The position numbers and the translations under genes were made by a program. Shown piece by piece: positions 18,836 through 28,080 of a stretch of 64,000 nt of DNA (the stretch's first letter is position 1; each line of letters opens with the position of its first letter). The notes beneath the pieces are model-generated. The model made no database searches and was not told the DNA's origin. It saw nothing but the letters and a program-made list of their open reading frames with translations. Location of the stretch: the NCBI RefSeq assembly GCF_003390335.1, contig NZ_QUOU01000001.1, positions 3,348,001 through 3,412,000 on the forward strand, read 5' to 3'. The stretch is from Thalassotalea euphylliae. Its GTDB lineage: Bacteria; Pseudomonadota; Gammaproteobacteria; Enterobacterales; Alteromonadaceae.

Positions 18836-19732
18836 CTAGTCCTCACCTAGAATCGTTAAGATAGTTGGCCATGCTGCTTGCCAGCAGCAATAGTGATCAT
18901 ATGTGTCATAAAGAATGAACTGGTAATTGGTCTGGCGCTCGGCATAAACTCGACTGTGCACGGGTAATACAGTGCGATCATTCGCGCCAGCGAGAAATAC
19001 ATATTCTATGTTGTCAGAAGCCTTTGGCAACAGCATGGGGTTTAGTGAACCATAAAGCCTGGGAACGCGGTGGTGATCTGCCCAGGCCGTTATGTCTTGA
19101 TTGCCCGCAATGCTCACGACTCGGCGAATATTGAGTTTATTGCCTTGGCTTTTATGCTGACGGTGTTGATGCTGTTTTTGTTGATGCAAATGGTGCTGAT
19201 AGCTTTGATATTGGGCTAACAAGCTGGCAATCGTGGCACCGCCACTGTAACCAATCAAAACCAGCTCGGTATCACTTGGTAACCCCTCCGCAATTTGCGC
19301 TAATACCATGTACATACTAGTGATGACTTGCTCTGCATAGCGCTTACTCGTCCACAATTGATAATGGCATGCTGTCTCTTGATAAAGCCCGTGATAGCAA
19401 GGTCTGCCCAGTATCATTGCAGCCGTTGGATCGTTTACCAACAAAGCCAGTGTTAACGAGCTTTGTGGAGTCGGGTCTAATGCTGGCACTTTCCCTTGTC
19501 GCCACGGTGTGCCATCACCAGTAAAGTAAATATGTAATTTGCCTTTAATGGGGTTCGAGTTTTGAAAAATGACATGCTCAAACAGCGGCGTGTTAATTGT
19601 TGAAGTTGCTAAGTGGTGCCGAGCAGCCGCACTTTGAAATGTTTGATAAGGTGCAACACAGCTCGATGTTGTAAACACAACACTCAACCATAAAATGGTA
19701 AATAAGCCTTGCCGAAACCAAGGAGCGTCCAT
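18836..19732 (-). CDS. Alpha/beta-hydrolase lipoprotein linked to T6SS kinases
   Basis: The 298-residue product has a hydrophobic N-terminus ending TTSSC, a probable though non-canonical lipobox. It continues as an alpha/beta hydrolase: HIYFTGDGTPW (oxyanion strand), nucleophile elbow GYSGG, an acidic candidate in GANDRTVLP and a histidine in YDHYCCW. Between the nucleophile and the acid is a His/Gln-rich insertion with many histidines around residue 180-195. GYSGG and the overall layout suggest an esterase or lipase. AGGG precedes the start by five bases and only 15 bases separate it from the caspase-like gene upstream, so the two are co-expressed. The substrate is unknown. Confidence 0.82.
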   Translation of the reverse strand: MDAPWFRQGLFTILWLSVVFTTSSCVAPYQTFQSAAARHHLATSTINTPLFEHVIFQNSNPIKGKLHIYFTGDGTPWRQGKVPALDPTPQSSLTLALLVNDPTAAMILGRPCYHGLYQETACHYQLWTSKRYAEQVITSMYMVLAQIAEGLPSDTELVLIGYSGGATIASLLAQYQSYQHHLHQQKQHQHRQHKSQGNKLNIRRVVSIAGNQDITAWADHHRVPRLYGSLNPMLLPKASDNIEYVFLAGANDRTVLPVHSRVYAERQTNYQFILYDTYDHYCCWQAAWPTILTILGED

Positions 19733-19747
19733 TTGCCCTGCTTTGTG

Positions 19748-22432
19748 TTATAAATTTTGGCGATTGATAAAAAAGTAATCCACCGAATAGTGGTTAGCAT
19801 TTTTAATCGGCGCATATTGAGGTGACTGGTCGACATTCATCACTAGAGCCGCTTCTTTAACGTCCAAAAATATTTGGTTGTACAAGGTATGGGCATCGAT
19901 GATCCCTTGATTGTTCTCCAGTGCCGCTAAAAAGTGTTTCGCAAACAATGAATGCTCACCACCGCCGCTGTCTAACACAGGTTGTAGCCCACCAGAAGTG
20001 AGCACAGTGCGCGATTTCCCCTTCGCCATGGCCTGCAACCAACGTTGGTATTTTTTATCGTTAATATCACCGCGCACACCGGAAGATAAAATCGCACTGC
20101 GCGTTAACACGCCGGAGTAACAGCTGTCTGCAACAATCAGAATTTTACGCGCATCAATTAACGCAACCATATCGGTTAATTGTTGCGTGGGAATCCAGTT
20201 AGCTTGATTATCCGGTCTGGCATCAATTGGTAACCAATGCCCTCTAGAGTCACTAATTTCACCGTGCCCGGCGTAATAAATAAGTAGGTTAGTATCATCG
20301 GTGAGTGATTTTTTTAATTCAAACAGACGAGTTAAAATCGTTTGGCGATCCGCATTGAGCAACACCGTTGTTTCATAGCCGTACTGATCCTTTAATATCT
20401 GCTCCAAGCGATTGGCATCGGCGACTGCGGTATTTAAATTCGGCAAGTACTGATAGTTGTCGTTACCAATAATTAACGCGTGAAAATTGCCAAAAGACTG
20501 CACTAGCTGGCTTTGCTCGTTATTGTTTGTGATAGAGCTCTTGACGATAGCGCTAGTATCAATAGAGCGCAGCTTAGGCGCTAGCGCATTGCTCGCCGGG
20601 CGCAGTGCGACTTGGTTGAGGCCCGAATACTTTTGATTTGCTTGTTCAAGCTGGCTTTCTAATCTAATAATTTCCCGTTGCTTTTGGCTTAAAGACTTCG
20701 CCTTTGATGCCAATTGCTCAGCCAACTCACTTGTTTGCTGTGCATCATTTTTGAGCCTGCGTTTCAATAATTGATTGTTAAGCTGTAATTCGCTTTGCGT
20801 TCGTCGCAGTTGAGCAATGGCCTGATCTTTTTCACTGAGCTGCTGCTCAAGCAAGGTTAATTGCGCTTGCGAAGCATCTGCTTGTTGCATGCTTGACTGT
20901 TTAAGTTGTTGTTCAAGTTTTCCTTTATCTTGTTTCAGTAGCTCAAGCGCACTTTGCGTTTGTGTTTGCAACAGCTGGTTGTCAGTGTATTGCAAGCGCA
21001 GCGCTGCCAGCTCAGTTTGCGATTTTTCTTGCGCTTTAACGGCGAGCAGCAAGCGTTCGGTTAAATCCGCTCGCTCAATAGACAGCGCGTTCACCTGTTG
21101 CGCTGCGTTTTGAAGCTTTAACCTGTTCTGCGTTAGCGTTTGCTTGAGACTGTCGATTTGCAATCGGTGGATATTTGCCTGCTTGCTTTCTTTATCAGCG
21201 AGCCTATTTAAGTTGGTTTCAAGCTCAGCAATGACTTGTGTTAAACCCTGGTTTTGCTCTTGGTATATTGCGTTTTCTTGCGCTAACTTACTTTTTGATA
21301 AGCTTAACGCCAGCAGCTGCTCCTGCATTTGTTGAAGGCTTGTGCTTGAACGGCTCGAAAGCACCTTTGCACTTTCATAAAGCTCAGTTTTTTCCCGCTC
21401 GTAGCTGTCTTTTAACTGACTCAATTGGCTCGCTAAATGCGTTACTTCTTGCTCTTTTCGCTGTAGCTGCTGATTAAGCGAATCAAGGCTTTGATTAACA
21501 CCACTCAGCTCTATCGTTAAAGCTTCCCGCTCAGCCAGCAGTTTATCTTTACTTGCGCTGTTTTCCTCGGTCAATTGTGCAATATTGGCTAATAAGCCTT
21601 GGTTATCTTGTTCGAGTTGTTTAATTTTTTTGTTCAATCGGCGCAGTTCAGCGCTGTTGCTAATACCCGAAGTTGTCTGCTGGAGCTGATTTCTTGCCTT
21701 TAGCGACCTTGCTAACTGTTGAAGTGCGACATTGTGTTTGGCATACAAGGCTTGAAGTTTTTGCTCAAGTTCGGCATTGCTTCGCTGGTGTCGTTTTAAC
21801 TGCCCTTGGAATTGCTGCAGCCGCTCTGCGATGCGTTGTTCAATGACTGACTCGTACTCAAGTTGGTCATCGTCAAGACCTGCCGCCGCGCGATAGAGAT
21901 TGAGCGCTTTCTTTTTGTCTTGGCTGACACCTCGCCCCATCTCGTACAAGAAGCCTAGGTTAACTTGTGCTGCTTTGAGATTTTGCTCGGCGGCTCGTTG
22001 GTACCACAATGCGGCTAGTTGAAAATCTGGTGGTCGATTAACGCCTGTTTCATACAATTGCCCCACATAATTTTGAGCGACTGCATCACCGTCTTGCGCT
22101 TGTGGTAACCAAATGTTTAACGATGCATCTAAACTTGCGCGATCACTAAAAACGTATTCACCGCCGCGAATACTGCATTCATTCGCGGTTAACCGCGCAG
22201 CCCTTCTCGGCGTAACGTATTTCATAGTGCCCAGCATCTTCACCATGCCAGGAAGTTGGCAATCGACCACTACCAAGTCGTCAATATTTTCAATGCCTTT
22301 GGGCGCACTGGCTAATTGGCTAGCGACCTTAGGTGTTGTCGTTTGACACGCGAAAATAGAGATAAGCGTTGCGGCTAAAATGGATAGTTTGCTCAAGTGG
22401 GGGAGCTTGGCAGCAACAGGTATATTTGACAT
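19748..22432 (-). CDS. Caspase-fold lipoprotein with Sel1 repeats and long coiled coil
   Basis: The 894-residue product has an N-terminal hydrophobic segment with a lipobox-like IFACQ, two Sel1-type repeats (about 110-170, AVAQNYVGQLYETGVN and AAQVNLGFLYEMGRGVSQDK), a very long Gln/Leu-rich coiled coil (about 185-625) and a C-terminal caspase-like (peptidase C14) domain from about 655. The catalytic pair is present: YYAGHGE with H723 and VADSCYSG with C771. The domain is therefore probably an active cysteine protease with specificity for basic or acidic P1 residues, which cannot be told from sequence alone. It lies between two Ser/Thr kinases and 15 bases upstream of the hydrolase gene. Its role in the T6SS is not known to me. 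Confidence 0.9.
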   Translation of the reverse strand: MSNIPVAAKLPHLSKLSILAATLISIFACQTTTPKVASQLASAPKGIENIDDLVVVDCQLPGMVKMLGTMKYVTPRRAARLTANECSIRGGEYVFSDRASLDASLNIWLPQAQDGDAVAQNYVGQLYETGVNRPPDFQLAALWYQRAAEQNLKAAQVNLGFLYEMGRGVSQDKKKALNLYRAAAGLDDDQLEYESVIEQRIAERLQQFQGQLKRHQRSNAELEQKLQALYAKHNVALQQLARSLKARNQLQQTTSGISNSAELRRLNKKIKQLEQDNQGLLANIAQLTEENSASKDKLLAEREALTIELSGVNQSLDSLNQQLQRKEQEVTHLASQLSQLKDSYEREKTELYESAKVLSSRSSTSLQQMQEQLLALSLSKSKLAQENAIYQEQNQGLTQVIAELETNLNRLADKESKQANIHRLQIDSLKQTLTQNRLKLQNAAQQVNALSIERADLTERLLLAVKAQEKSQTELAALRLQYTDNQLLQTQTQSALELLKQDKGKLEQQLKQSSMQQADASQAQLTLLEQQLSEKDQAIAQLRRTQSELQLNNQLLKRRLKNDAQQTSELAEQLASKAKSLSQKQREIIRLESQLEQANQKYSGLNQVALRPASNALAPKLRSIDTSAIVKSSITNNNEQSQLVQSFGNFHALIIGNDNYQYLPNLNTAVADANRLEQILKDQYGYETTVLLNADRQTILTRLFELKKSLTDDTNLLIYYAGHGEISDSRGHWLPIDARPDNQANWIPTQQLTDMVALIDARKILIVADSCYSGVLTRSAILSSGVRGDINDKKYQRWLQAMAKGKSRTVLTSGGLQPVLDSGGGEHSLFAKHFLAALENNQGIIDAHTLYNQIFLDVKEAALVMNVDQSPQYAPIKNANHYSVDYFFINRQNL

Positions 22433-22568
22433 GATTCACACTAAGGCATTGGCTTTGGTGACCGTGATAAAAGTATAGCTAAAAAGCACATATTCGCCTT
22501 TCTGGCTGATTAGTGGCTTTCTGCTAAATCAGCGCTCGCTAAATAACTGTCCGCATAGCAAGAAGCCG

Positions 22569-24041
22569 CTAAAAGTCTTGCAGTGTTTGCTGCAAGCGCC
22601 GCAATTCCTGATGCTCAGGTACCGTTTTTAACCCTTGGGCGATTGCGACACTTGCCCGTTCTCTGTCTTGTTGAGACAAATATCTTTTTGCATCAGCTAA
22701 AAACAAGTTGGCGATGTTAATCAGCCCCTGTTGCGCCTCGCGATTGACCGGATCTATGGTTAATACGTGTAAATAAGCTTCACGGGCGTTAGCGCCAATA
22801 GGTTTGACATAAAATTCCATATCAAAATGCGCGTCGGCAATCGCCAATATCGTTTGCACTTGCTCAACTTGTTGGGGAGTTAAGTCACGGTTAACTGTGG
22901 GCTGTGATAGCAATGCGGGCTCAGTTTCAGGGGGCTTAGCTTCAGCTGGTTCAGGTTCAGACGATTCTAATGCGATCTGTTGAGTAAAAGTGAAATAAGC
23001 CAATGGCAAACAGATTAACGAGATTAACGCGACAATTGCGTAGCGTATATTTCGTCTAACCACTGATTTATCAGGGACTAACGACAAAGCGGATGCGGGC
23101 CTTAATTTGCGTTCAAAGCTCAACCCGCTTTTGATCTCCTGCCATAAGTCCGAGGCAATGCCTTTTATCGGCGCGGCTTGCAAGCCCAGCGCTTTGGCCT
23201 TCATCGCGCTATTTTTATCAAATGGGTGCTTGCCTGTAAGCATTTGGTACATGACGACCGCCATCGAATAAATGTCATCTTGCGGCTCGGGAGGTAATCC
23301 TGCGATCATTTCATAGCTGGCATATCCGGGCGTGAGTGCCCCCCAATCCCCCGGATTAAACATGGTTGTATTGAGTTGGCTGTCTGCTTGGCCACGCGCA
23401 ATGCCAAAATCGATCACTTTGACCTCGCCGCTATTACAAATAAACACGTTACTGGGTTTAAGATCGCAGTGCACAATACCGTTTTGATGGGAAAATGATA
23501 AGGCCGCAGCCATCGCCTGCCAGATAGGTGCACATTGCTCTTGAGAGGCTGGCGCGTATTGGCTGAGCCATTGCTCAAGCGATATTCCTTCGAGGTACTC
23601 CATGGTCATAAACACTCGATCGCCATCGCGGTCAACGTCGTAAACTCGAATCACATTGGGGTGAGCAAGACTGCGGGCTTTGATGGTTTCTCTTTGCAGC
23701 CACATCAGAGCATCTTGGCTATCCAACTCAACCATATCCAACAATTTGATCGCAACCCAAGGGTTCTTTTCCTGTGCTTGCTCTTGAATAATATCTCGTG
23801 CCTTGTAAACACTTCCCATTCCCCCTTCCCCCAGCCGCTCAGTAAGCACAAAGCGATCTTTGATCACTTGGCCAGTGCCTAGCGCGGGCTGTGCCTCGGC
23901 AACCTCAACTTCATTACTCGACGTCAAAGAAGACGGTGCGGGTGTGGCAATAATGGTTTTATCCACCGAATCATCTTGTGCAGGATGCTCACCTGTAAAC
24001 TGGTTGCTATCATGATCAGGTTTATCAGTTTCCTTGGACAT
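22569..24041 (-). CDS. Membrane Ser/Thr protein kinase, non-RD type
   Basis: The 490-residue product has an acidic N-terminal tail, a kinase domain (about 64-320) with GEGGMGSVYKARD, K99 in VAIK, catalytic loop HCDLKPSN (H191, D193) and DFG at 211-213, one transmembrane helix near 334-352, a Pro/Glu-rich linker and a C-terminal TPR-like helical domain (about 395-490). Because Arg is replaced by Cys in the HRD motif it is a non-RD kinase, so activity may not depend on activation-loop phosphorylation. It is the first gene of the minus-strand T6SS block. No strong ribosome site is seen before the ATG. Confidence 0.9.
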   Translation of the reverse strand: MSKETDKPDHDSNQFTGEHPAQDDSVDKTIIATPAPSSLTSSNEVEVAEAQPALGTGQVIKDRFVLTERLGEGGMGSVYKARDIIQEQAQEKNPWVAIKLLDMVELDSQDALMWLQRETIKARSLAHPNVIRVYDVDRDGDRVFMTMEYLEGISLEQWLSQYAPASQEQCAPIWQAMAAALSFSHQNGIVHCDLKPSNVFICNSGEVKVIDFGIARGQADSQLNTTMFNPGDWGALTPGYASYEMIAGLPPEPQDDIYSMAVVMYQMLTGKHPFDKNSAMKAKALGLQAAPIKGIASDLWQEIKSGLSFERKLRPASALSLVPDKSVVRRNIRYAIVALISLICLPLAYFTFTQQIALESSEPEPAEAKPPETEPALLSQPTVNRDLTPQQVEQVQTILAIADAHFDMEFYVKPIGANAREAYLHVLTIDPVNREAQQGLINIANLFLADAKRYLSQQDRERASVAIAQGLKTVPEHQELRRLQQTLQDF

Positions 24042-24283
24042 TTCACCAGCTCGACATTAGTTGAAAGTTTAAACATTCAAAAGAACAGCGCAAACATAAA
24101 ATATAGTCTATACCTATAACTACAAATTTAGCCTGCCAGCATACGTGGTTAGGCCACCGTTTTATTGACACGATTTTTCTGCTGTGAGTCAAAGTGACCA
24201 ATAGCTGCAGGTTATCCCAATAACAAGGTAACTATGTCGAAAGGCATATACCAACGATAGCCATGCTTAAAGGAAACCCTGTC

Positions 24284-25714
24284 ATGGATAAACGAATTAA
24301 CGTTAGTCTGCTCACTTCGACCTTAGTCATCGCCCCTCACATTTATATTAATGAAATAAACGCCAATGAAATTAACACCGACCAAATCAAAACCAACCTA
24401 GGCACCATAGGTGTTACCGAATTACAACAACGTATGGGGGACGCTGTACAAACGGTATGTGGTGGTTTTGTCGTTAACGGTACTGATGGCAGTAAACAGC
24501 AAAATGATCTGTTTAATCGCTGTGGGGAAATGGTTCACACCGCTAATAGATTAAACGGTATTAACGGCCCTAGAGCGAAAGATTTGGGGGTTTCAGCGGC
24601 AGAGTTAGCGAATTATTTGCAACACGTTGCCGGTGAAGAAGTCGCCACGCAAAGCAATGTGATTACCGATGCAATGATGGGGCAAAATGCGTTAATCGCC
24701 GAGCGTCTGAGTAGCCTGATGAATACTATGGGTGGCATTGCTTATACCGCACCAGAATCGAATGTAACTGGGTTTAACTTCCAATCTCAGGGATTGGGAG
24801 CGAGCAGTGATGGCAATGAAAAGTGGGGCGTTTACGCAAGTGTCAAAGGCGGGTTTGGTGAAAAAGACGCAACCGACCGAGAAAATGCTTTTGATCTAGA
24901 CGATTACAACGTGTTAGTTGGTATTGATTACCTGCTAAACAATGAGTGGGTAATGGGGATCAGTTATGGTTATCGAGATATGGAAGCTGACTACGATGTA
25001 ACAGATCGCGTGCCAGATACTCAGATGGACGTAACCACAGATACCATCTCCCTCTATGGTTTATACCACCAAAATGATTTCTATCTGTCTGCCGTTGTTG
25101 ACTTTGGCAGTAGTGAATTTGATTTAGCTCGCCAGATACAGATTATATCGACAACAGATGCTCCTGGCGCCCCCAATCGCACACTGAGTTCGAGCACAGA
25201 CTCAGATCAACACGCTGTGACTTTGGATGTTGGCTATCAAATGGTGAGTGATAATCGCACGGTAATGCCCTACCTCAAAGTTTCTTACCTCGATATTGAA
25301 ATTGATAGTTTTGCCGAATCAGACTCCTCTCAAAGCAATGCTGGCGAAGGTGGCGGCCTCGCACTCGCTTACCAAAAGCAGGAAATAGAATCGTTAAAAT
25401 CCATCTTGGGCGGCCAGATTAGCTGGGTGTTAAATCGAGACTATGGCGTAATGTCTCCTTACATACTCGCCGAATGGCATTACGAACACGATGATGAAAG
25501 CCGTGCCATTACGGCCCAATATGTACACGATCCCCGTAACAATTTGGTAGAGTTCGTTACCGACGACCCTGATTCAAATTATTTTAACGTAGGGGCGGGA
25601 ATTTCCATGGTTTACCCCAATGGTATTCAGGCGTTTATTGATGTCAGCACTATCTTAGCATTGGAAGATTTTGACTATACCAGCGTGACGGTTGGCGTGC
25701 GCAAAGCGTTCTGA
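24284..25714 (+). CDS. Autotransporter-type outer-membrane beta-barrel protein
   Basis: The product (476 residues from this start) has a helical N-terminal region with two conserved cysteines (TVCGGF and NRCGEM, about residues 62 and 87), then a C-terminal autotransporter barrel of about 290 residues made of alternating strands (KWGVYASVKGGFGE, WVMGISYGYRDMEADYDV, ... YTSVTVGVRKAF). The terminal phenylalanine is the usual signal for outer-membrane insertion. I chose the ATG at 24284 because AAAGGA lies ten bases before it; an ATG at 24263 would add seven residues. A classical signal peptide is not obvious; the segment VSLLTSTLVIAPHIY may serve. It is divergent from the T6SS block. Confidence 0.85.
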   Translation: MDKRINVSLLTSTLVIAPHIYINEINANEINTDQIKTNLGTIGVTELQQRMGDAVQTVCGGFVVNGTDGSKQQNDLFNRCGEMVHTANRLNGINGPRAKDLGVSAAELANYLQHVAGEEVATQSNVITDAMMGQNALIAERLSSLMNTMGGIAYTAPESNVTGFNFQSQGLGASSDGNEKWGVYASVKGGFGEKDATDRENAFDLDDYNVLVGIDYLLNNEWVMGISYGYRDMEADYDVTDRVPDTQMDVTTDTISLYGLYHQNDFYLSAVVDFGSSEFDLARQIQIISTTDAPGAPNRTLSSSTDSDQHAVTLDVGYQMVSDNRTVMPYLKVSYLDIEIDSFAESDSSQSNAGEGGGLALAYQKQEIESLKSILGGQISWVLNRDYGVMSPYILAEWHYEHDDESRAITAQYVHDPRNNLVEFVTDDPDSNYFNVGAGISMVYPNGIQAFIDVSTILALEDFDYTSVTVGVRKAF

Positions 25715-25779
25715 AAGAGGTTTCAGGCTAGCTAGCTTACTCAGTTAGCTAGTCTGTCTTATGGTATTGAAGTGACAGT

Positions 25780-25803
25780 TTGGCGCTGTATTTTTAGCGC
25801 TAA
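25780..25803. terminator. Hairpin between the convergent autotransporter and diguanylate cyclase genes
   Basis: TTGGCGCT pairs with AGCGCTAA (one G-U) with an eight-base T-rich loop. Outer U-runs are weak in both directions, so this is a tentative bidirectional terminator. Confidence 0.35.
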
Positions 25804-25841
25804 AATTTAAGATCAAAACTTTAAAAGCAAAAATTTAAAAG

Positions 25842-26804
25842 CTACTGTTTAGGGAACGAGGTAATACGGTTTCGCCCGTCCTTTTTCGATTGATAAAGGG
25901 CACTGTCTGCGCATTCAATCCATGCTTCGTATGTACTGATGCCCGGTGTCACTTGCGCGATCCCAATGCTGATCGTGTAATTGATGTCGATATCATTGTA
26001 TTTAACCACCGACGACTCCACTTTTGAGCGCAAGCGCTCAGCAAAAGTATGGGCATTTTCTAATGTCGTATCTGATAAGAGTACAGCAAACTCTTCGCCG
26101 CCATAGCGCCCAGAAACATCGGTTTCGCGCACTTGTTGCCTAACCAGCTCAGCCAAGTGTTTGATCACATCATCGCCCACGACATGACCGTAGCTATCGT
26201 TGACCTTCTTAAATTGATCGATATCAATCATCACCAAACAGCTTGGATTTTGGCTGCGTAACCAACGTTTATATTCCGACTCTAAACAACGCTCCCAGTG
26301 GGTGCGATTAAACAGTTTAGTCAGGCCATCTGTTTGGCTGAGGATCGCCAGCTCTTGGTTAGCGCTTTGCAAATCTTTTTTGTGTACGGCGCTATCGGTC
26401 ACATCGTACACAATCATGCACAGATGACTTACTTCACCATTGGCCGCCATCAGGGGAATAAAGGTCGTGTTTTGGTACATGTAATCAGCGGTACCTGTGA
26501 TTGGTCGATAGTTTTGGAACTTAAACACATACGGTCGCTGCTCCCAAATGGTAAACGCCTTGTTTTTCAACAAAAATACCGACTCAGCCTTACGTACAAA
26601 CCAGTCTTGTGGAATTTCCTCAAACAATGAGAACAGGTTTTTATCTTTAACCTCACGCGGTAGTAAGCCGCTGTGGTTTTCCATAAAACCGTTCCAAATC
26701 TGAATATTATACTGGCGATCAAGTACCACTAAGCCAACGTCAATGTTGTGCAACATTTCCATTAGCCAATGTAATTCGTTTAATTGTGATGCTTCTAACG
26801 ACAT
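25842..26804 (-). CDS. PAS-GGDEF diguanylate cyclase
   Basis: This 320-residue protein makes cyclic di-GMP from GTP. The N-terminal PAS domain (about 10-135) starts with NIDVGLVVLDRQYNIQIWN; the GGDEF domain (about 150-318) has the active-site motif GGEEF at 235-239 and an intact inhibitory site RETD five residues before it, so product inhibition is expected. No transmembrane segment is present. It starts two bases after the response-regulator gene ends and should be co-translated with it, suggesting a phosphorelay that feeds cyclic di-GMP synthesis. A downstream target could be the PilZ-like protein at 50,398, but nothing in the sequence links them directly. Confidence 0.95.
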   Translation of the reverse strand: MSLEASQLNELHWLMEMLHNIDVGLVVLDRQYNIQIWNGFMENHSGLLPREVKDKNLFSLFEEIPQDWFVRKAESVFLLKNKAFTIWEQRPYVFKFQNYRPITGTADYMYQNTTFIPLMAANGEVSHLCMIVYDVTDSAVHKKDLQSANQELAILSQTDGLTKLFNRTHWERCLESEYKRWLRSQNPSCLVMIDIDQFKKVNDSYGHVVGDDVIKHLAELVRQQVRETDVSGRYGGEEFAVLLSDTTLENAHTFAERLRSKVESSVVKYNDIDINYTISIGIAQVTPGISTYEAWIECADSALYQSKKDGRNRITSFPKQ

Positions 26805-26806
26805 AA

Positions 26807-27901
26807 CTAGTCCAGTAAGTAGGAAATTTTATTGTTTAACGTACGCATTGATTCCTCGGTAAACAGCAATAATAAATCGCATTTAATCGAGTAGTTTTCA
26901 ATGTTGTAACTAATTTCAATGGCGAGGGTTTGACGCCACTTGGCAGCGTTGGTGGCAATCAAATCTTTAACGTTGCGGTGTTGCCCAAGTACGACCGGAT
27001 GGCCTTGGCTAAACGTCATATCTAACTGCTCAGACACGCCACTCAAACACGCACCAATCAAGGTGTTTGCCATGTCCATCAGCAGCTCAAGCTCGGTGTT
27101 CTCGTCGATTTCTTGATGGTAGTTCATCAACGAGGCGATTTCTTTAAAGCTGGAGTCGTTCAAAATAAGTAACGCTTCACCACTGACACCTGCACCAATA
27201 AAGCCTTGGCAAACCCCTGATGTAGTCTCATTAGTCGCAACAGAAGTCAGCGCCATATTCAGCTCACTCACTTCAATCAAGTTCACATTGGGGATGGGGA
27301 GCAGCACGAAAACATCTAATAAACGCGCTAGCAAATCACCAGCACGCCCCATGGCGACATTGGCAATTTCTTGGTAGCAATCGCGTAAATCAGGTGCCAA
27401 AGTGATGGGTTGATAAACGCGCTCTTTGGCTTCTGCCGCTTTGGGCACAGGCTTGTTGATGGCAGGAAGCTCAATTTTTTCACGCTGCTTGGCTTCACTT
27501 GCTTGGCGAGCTTTATTGGTCGCGAGATCTTCACGGGTAAAAATACCATACGACAGTAAAATGTCGGTTAGCTTGTCTTTGTTGACTGGTTTTTGAATAA
27601 AGTCCAACGCACCCATACAGGTAACGCGCTCATGCGCTTCTGGCTGAATATCACCAGAAATCACCACAGTCAGGGTCGGAAGATCTTCTTTGACGATGGT
27701 TTCGAGTACTTGATAACCATCCATGATTGGCATATTCAAATCCAGCAATAACACATCGCCTTTACCGGCTTTAATTGCTGTAATTGCTTGCTGTCCATTT
27801 TCAGCGAAACTAACATCGACTTCCCAGTCATCAGGCAGCGATCTCGCCACCTGTTTGCGCGCCATATTCGAGTCGTCGCATATAAGTAATTTGGTTGGCA
27901 T
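26807..27901 (-). CDS. Response regulator with CheC/CheX-like phosphatase domain
   Basis: The 364-residue product has an N-terminal receiver (about 1-122: acidic pair D9/D10, phosphoacceptor D54 in LLLDLNMPIMDG, lysine in IQKPVNK) and, after a linker rich in Lys and Glu, a C-terminal CheC-like domain with both E-x-x-N motifs, EIANVAMGRAGDLLA and MDMANTLIGACLSG. CheC-family domains dephosphorylate CheY-type regulators. The protein may therefore act on its own receiver or on a partner. It lies upstream of the PAS-GGDEF gene, two bases apart. No kinase gene is nearby. Confidence 0.92.
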   Translation of the reverse strand: MPTKLLICDDSNMARKQVARSLPDDWEVDVSFAENGQQAITAIKAGKGDVLLLDLNMPIMDGYQVLETIVKEDLPTLTVVISGDIQPEAHERVTCMGALDFIQKPVNKDKLTDILLSYGIFTREDLATNKARQASEAKQREKIELPAINKPVPKAAEAKERVYQPITLAPDLRDCYQEIANVAMGRAGDLLARLLDVFVLLPIPNVNLIEVSELNMALTSVATNETTSGVCQGFIGAGVSGEALLILNDSSFKEIASLMNYHQEIDENTELELLMDMANTLIGACLSGVSEQLDMTFSQGHPVVLGQHRNVKDLIATNAAKWRQTLAIEISYNIENYSIKCDLLLLFTEESMRTLNNKISYLLD

Positions 27902-28080
27902 TATCAGTAAACAACCTCTGACAAATCAATGGAAAGGAAAGATTTTACCAGAGCGCAACACGCTCCAGAGCATCTTATTTTTATATCGGTTAAATAACCA
28001 AGACCTACCTTATTCATTAGCAATTTCAGCACGACGAAGGTAAGCTTGTATTACACGCGATATCTATACGTACACTATAT

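Noticed and set aside
25727..25752. GGCTAGCTAG/TTAGCTAGTC dyad as an attachment site
   Set aside because: It is an imperfect hairpin in a convergent gap without integrase or duplicated flanks.
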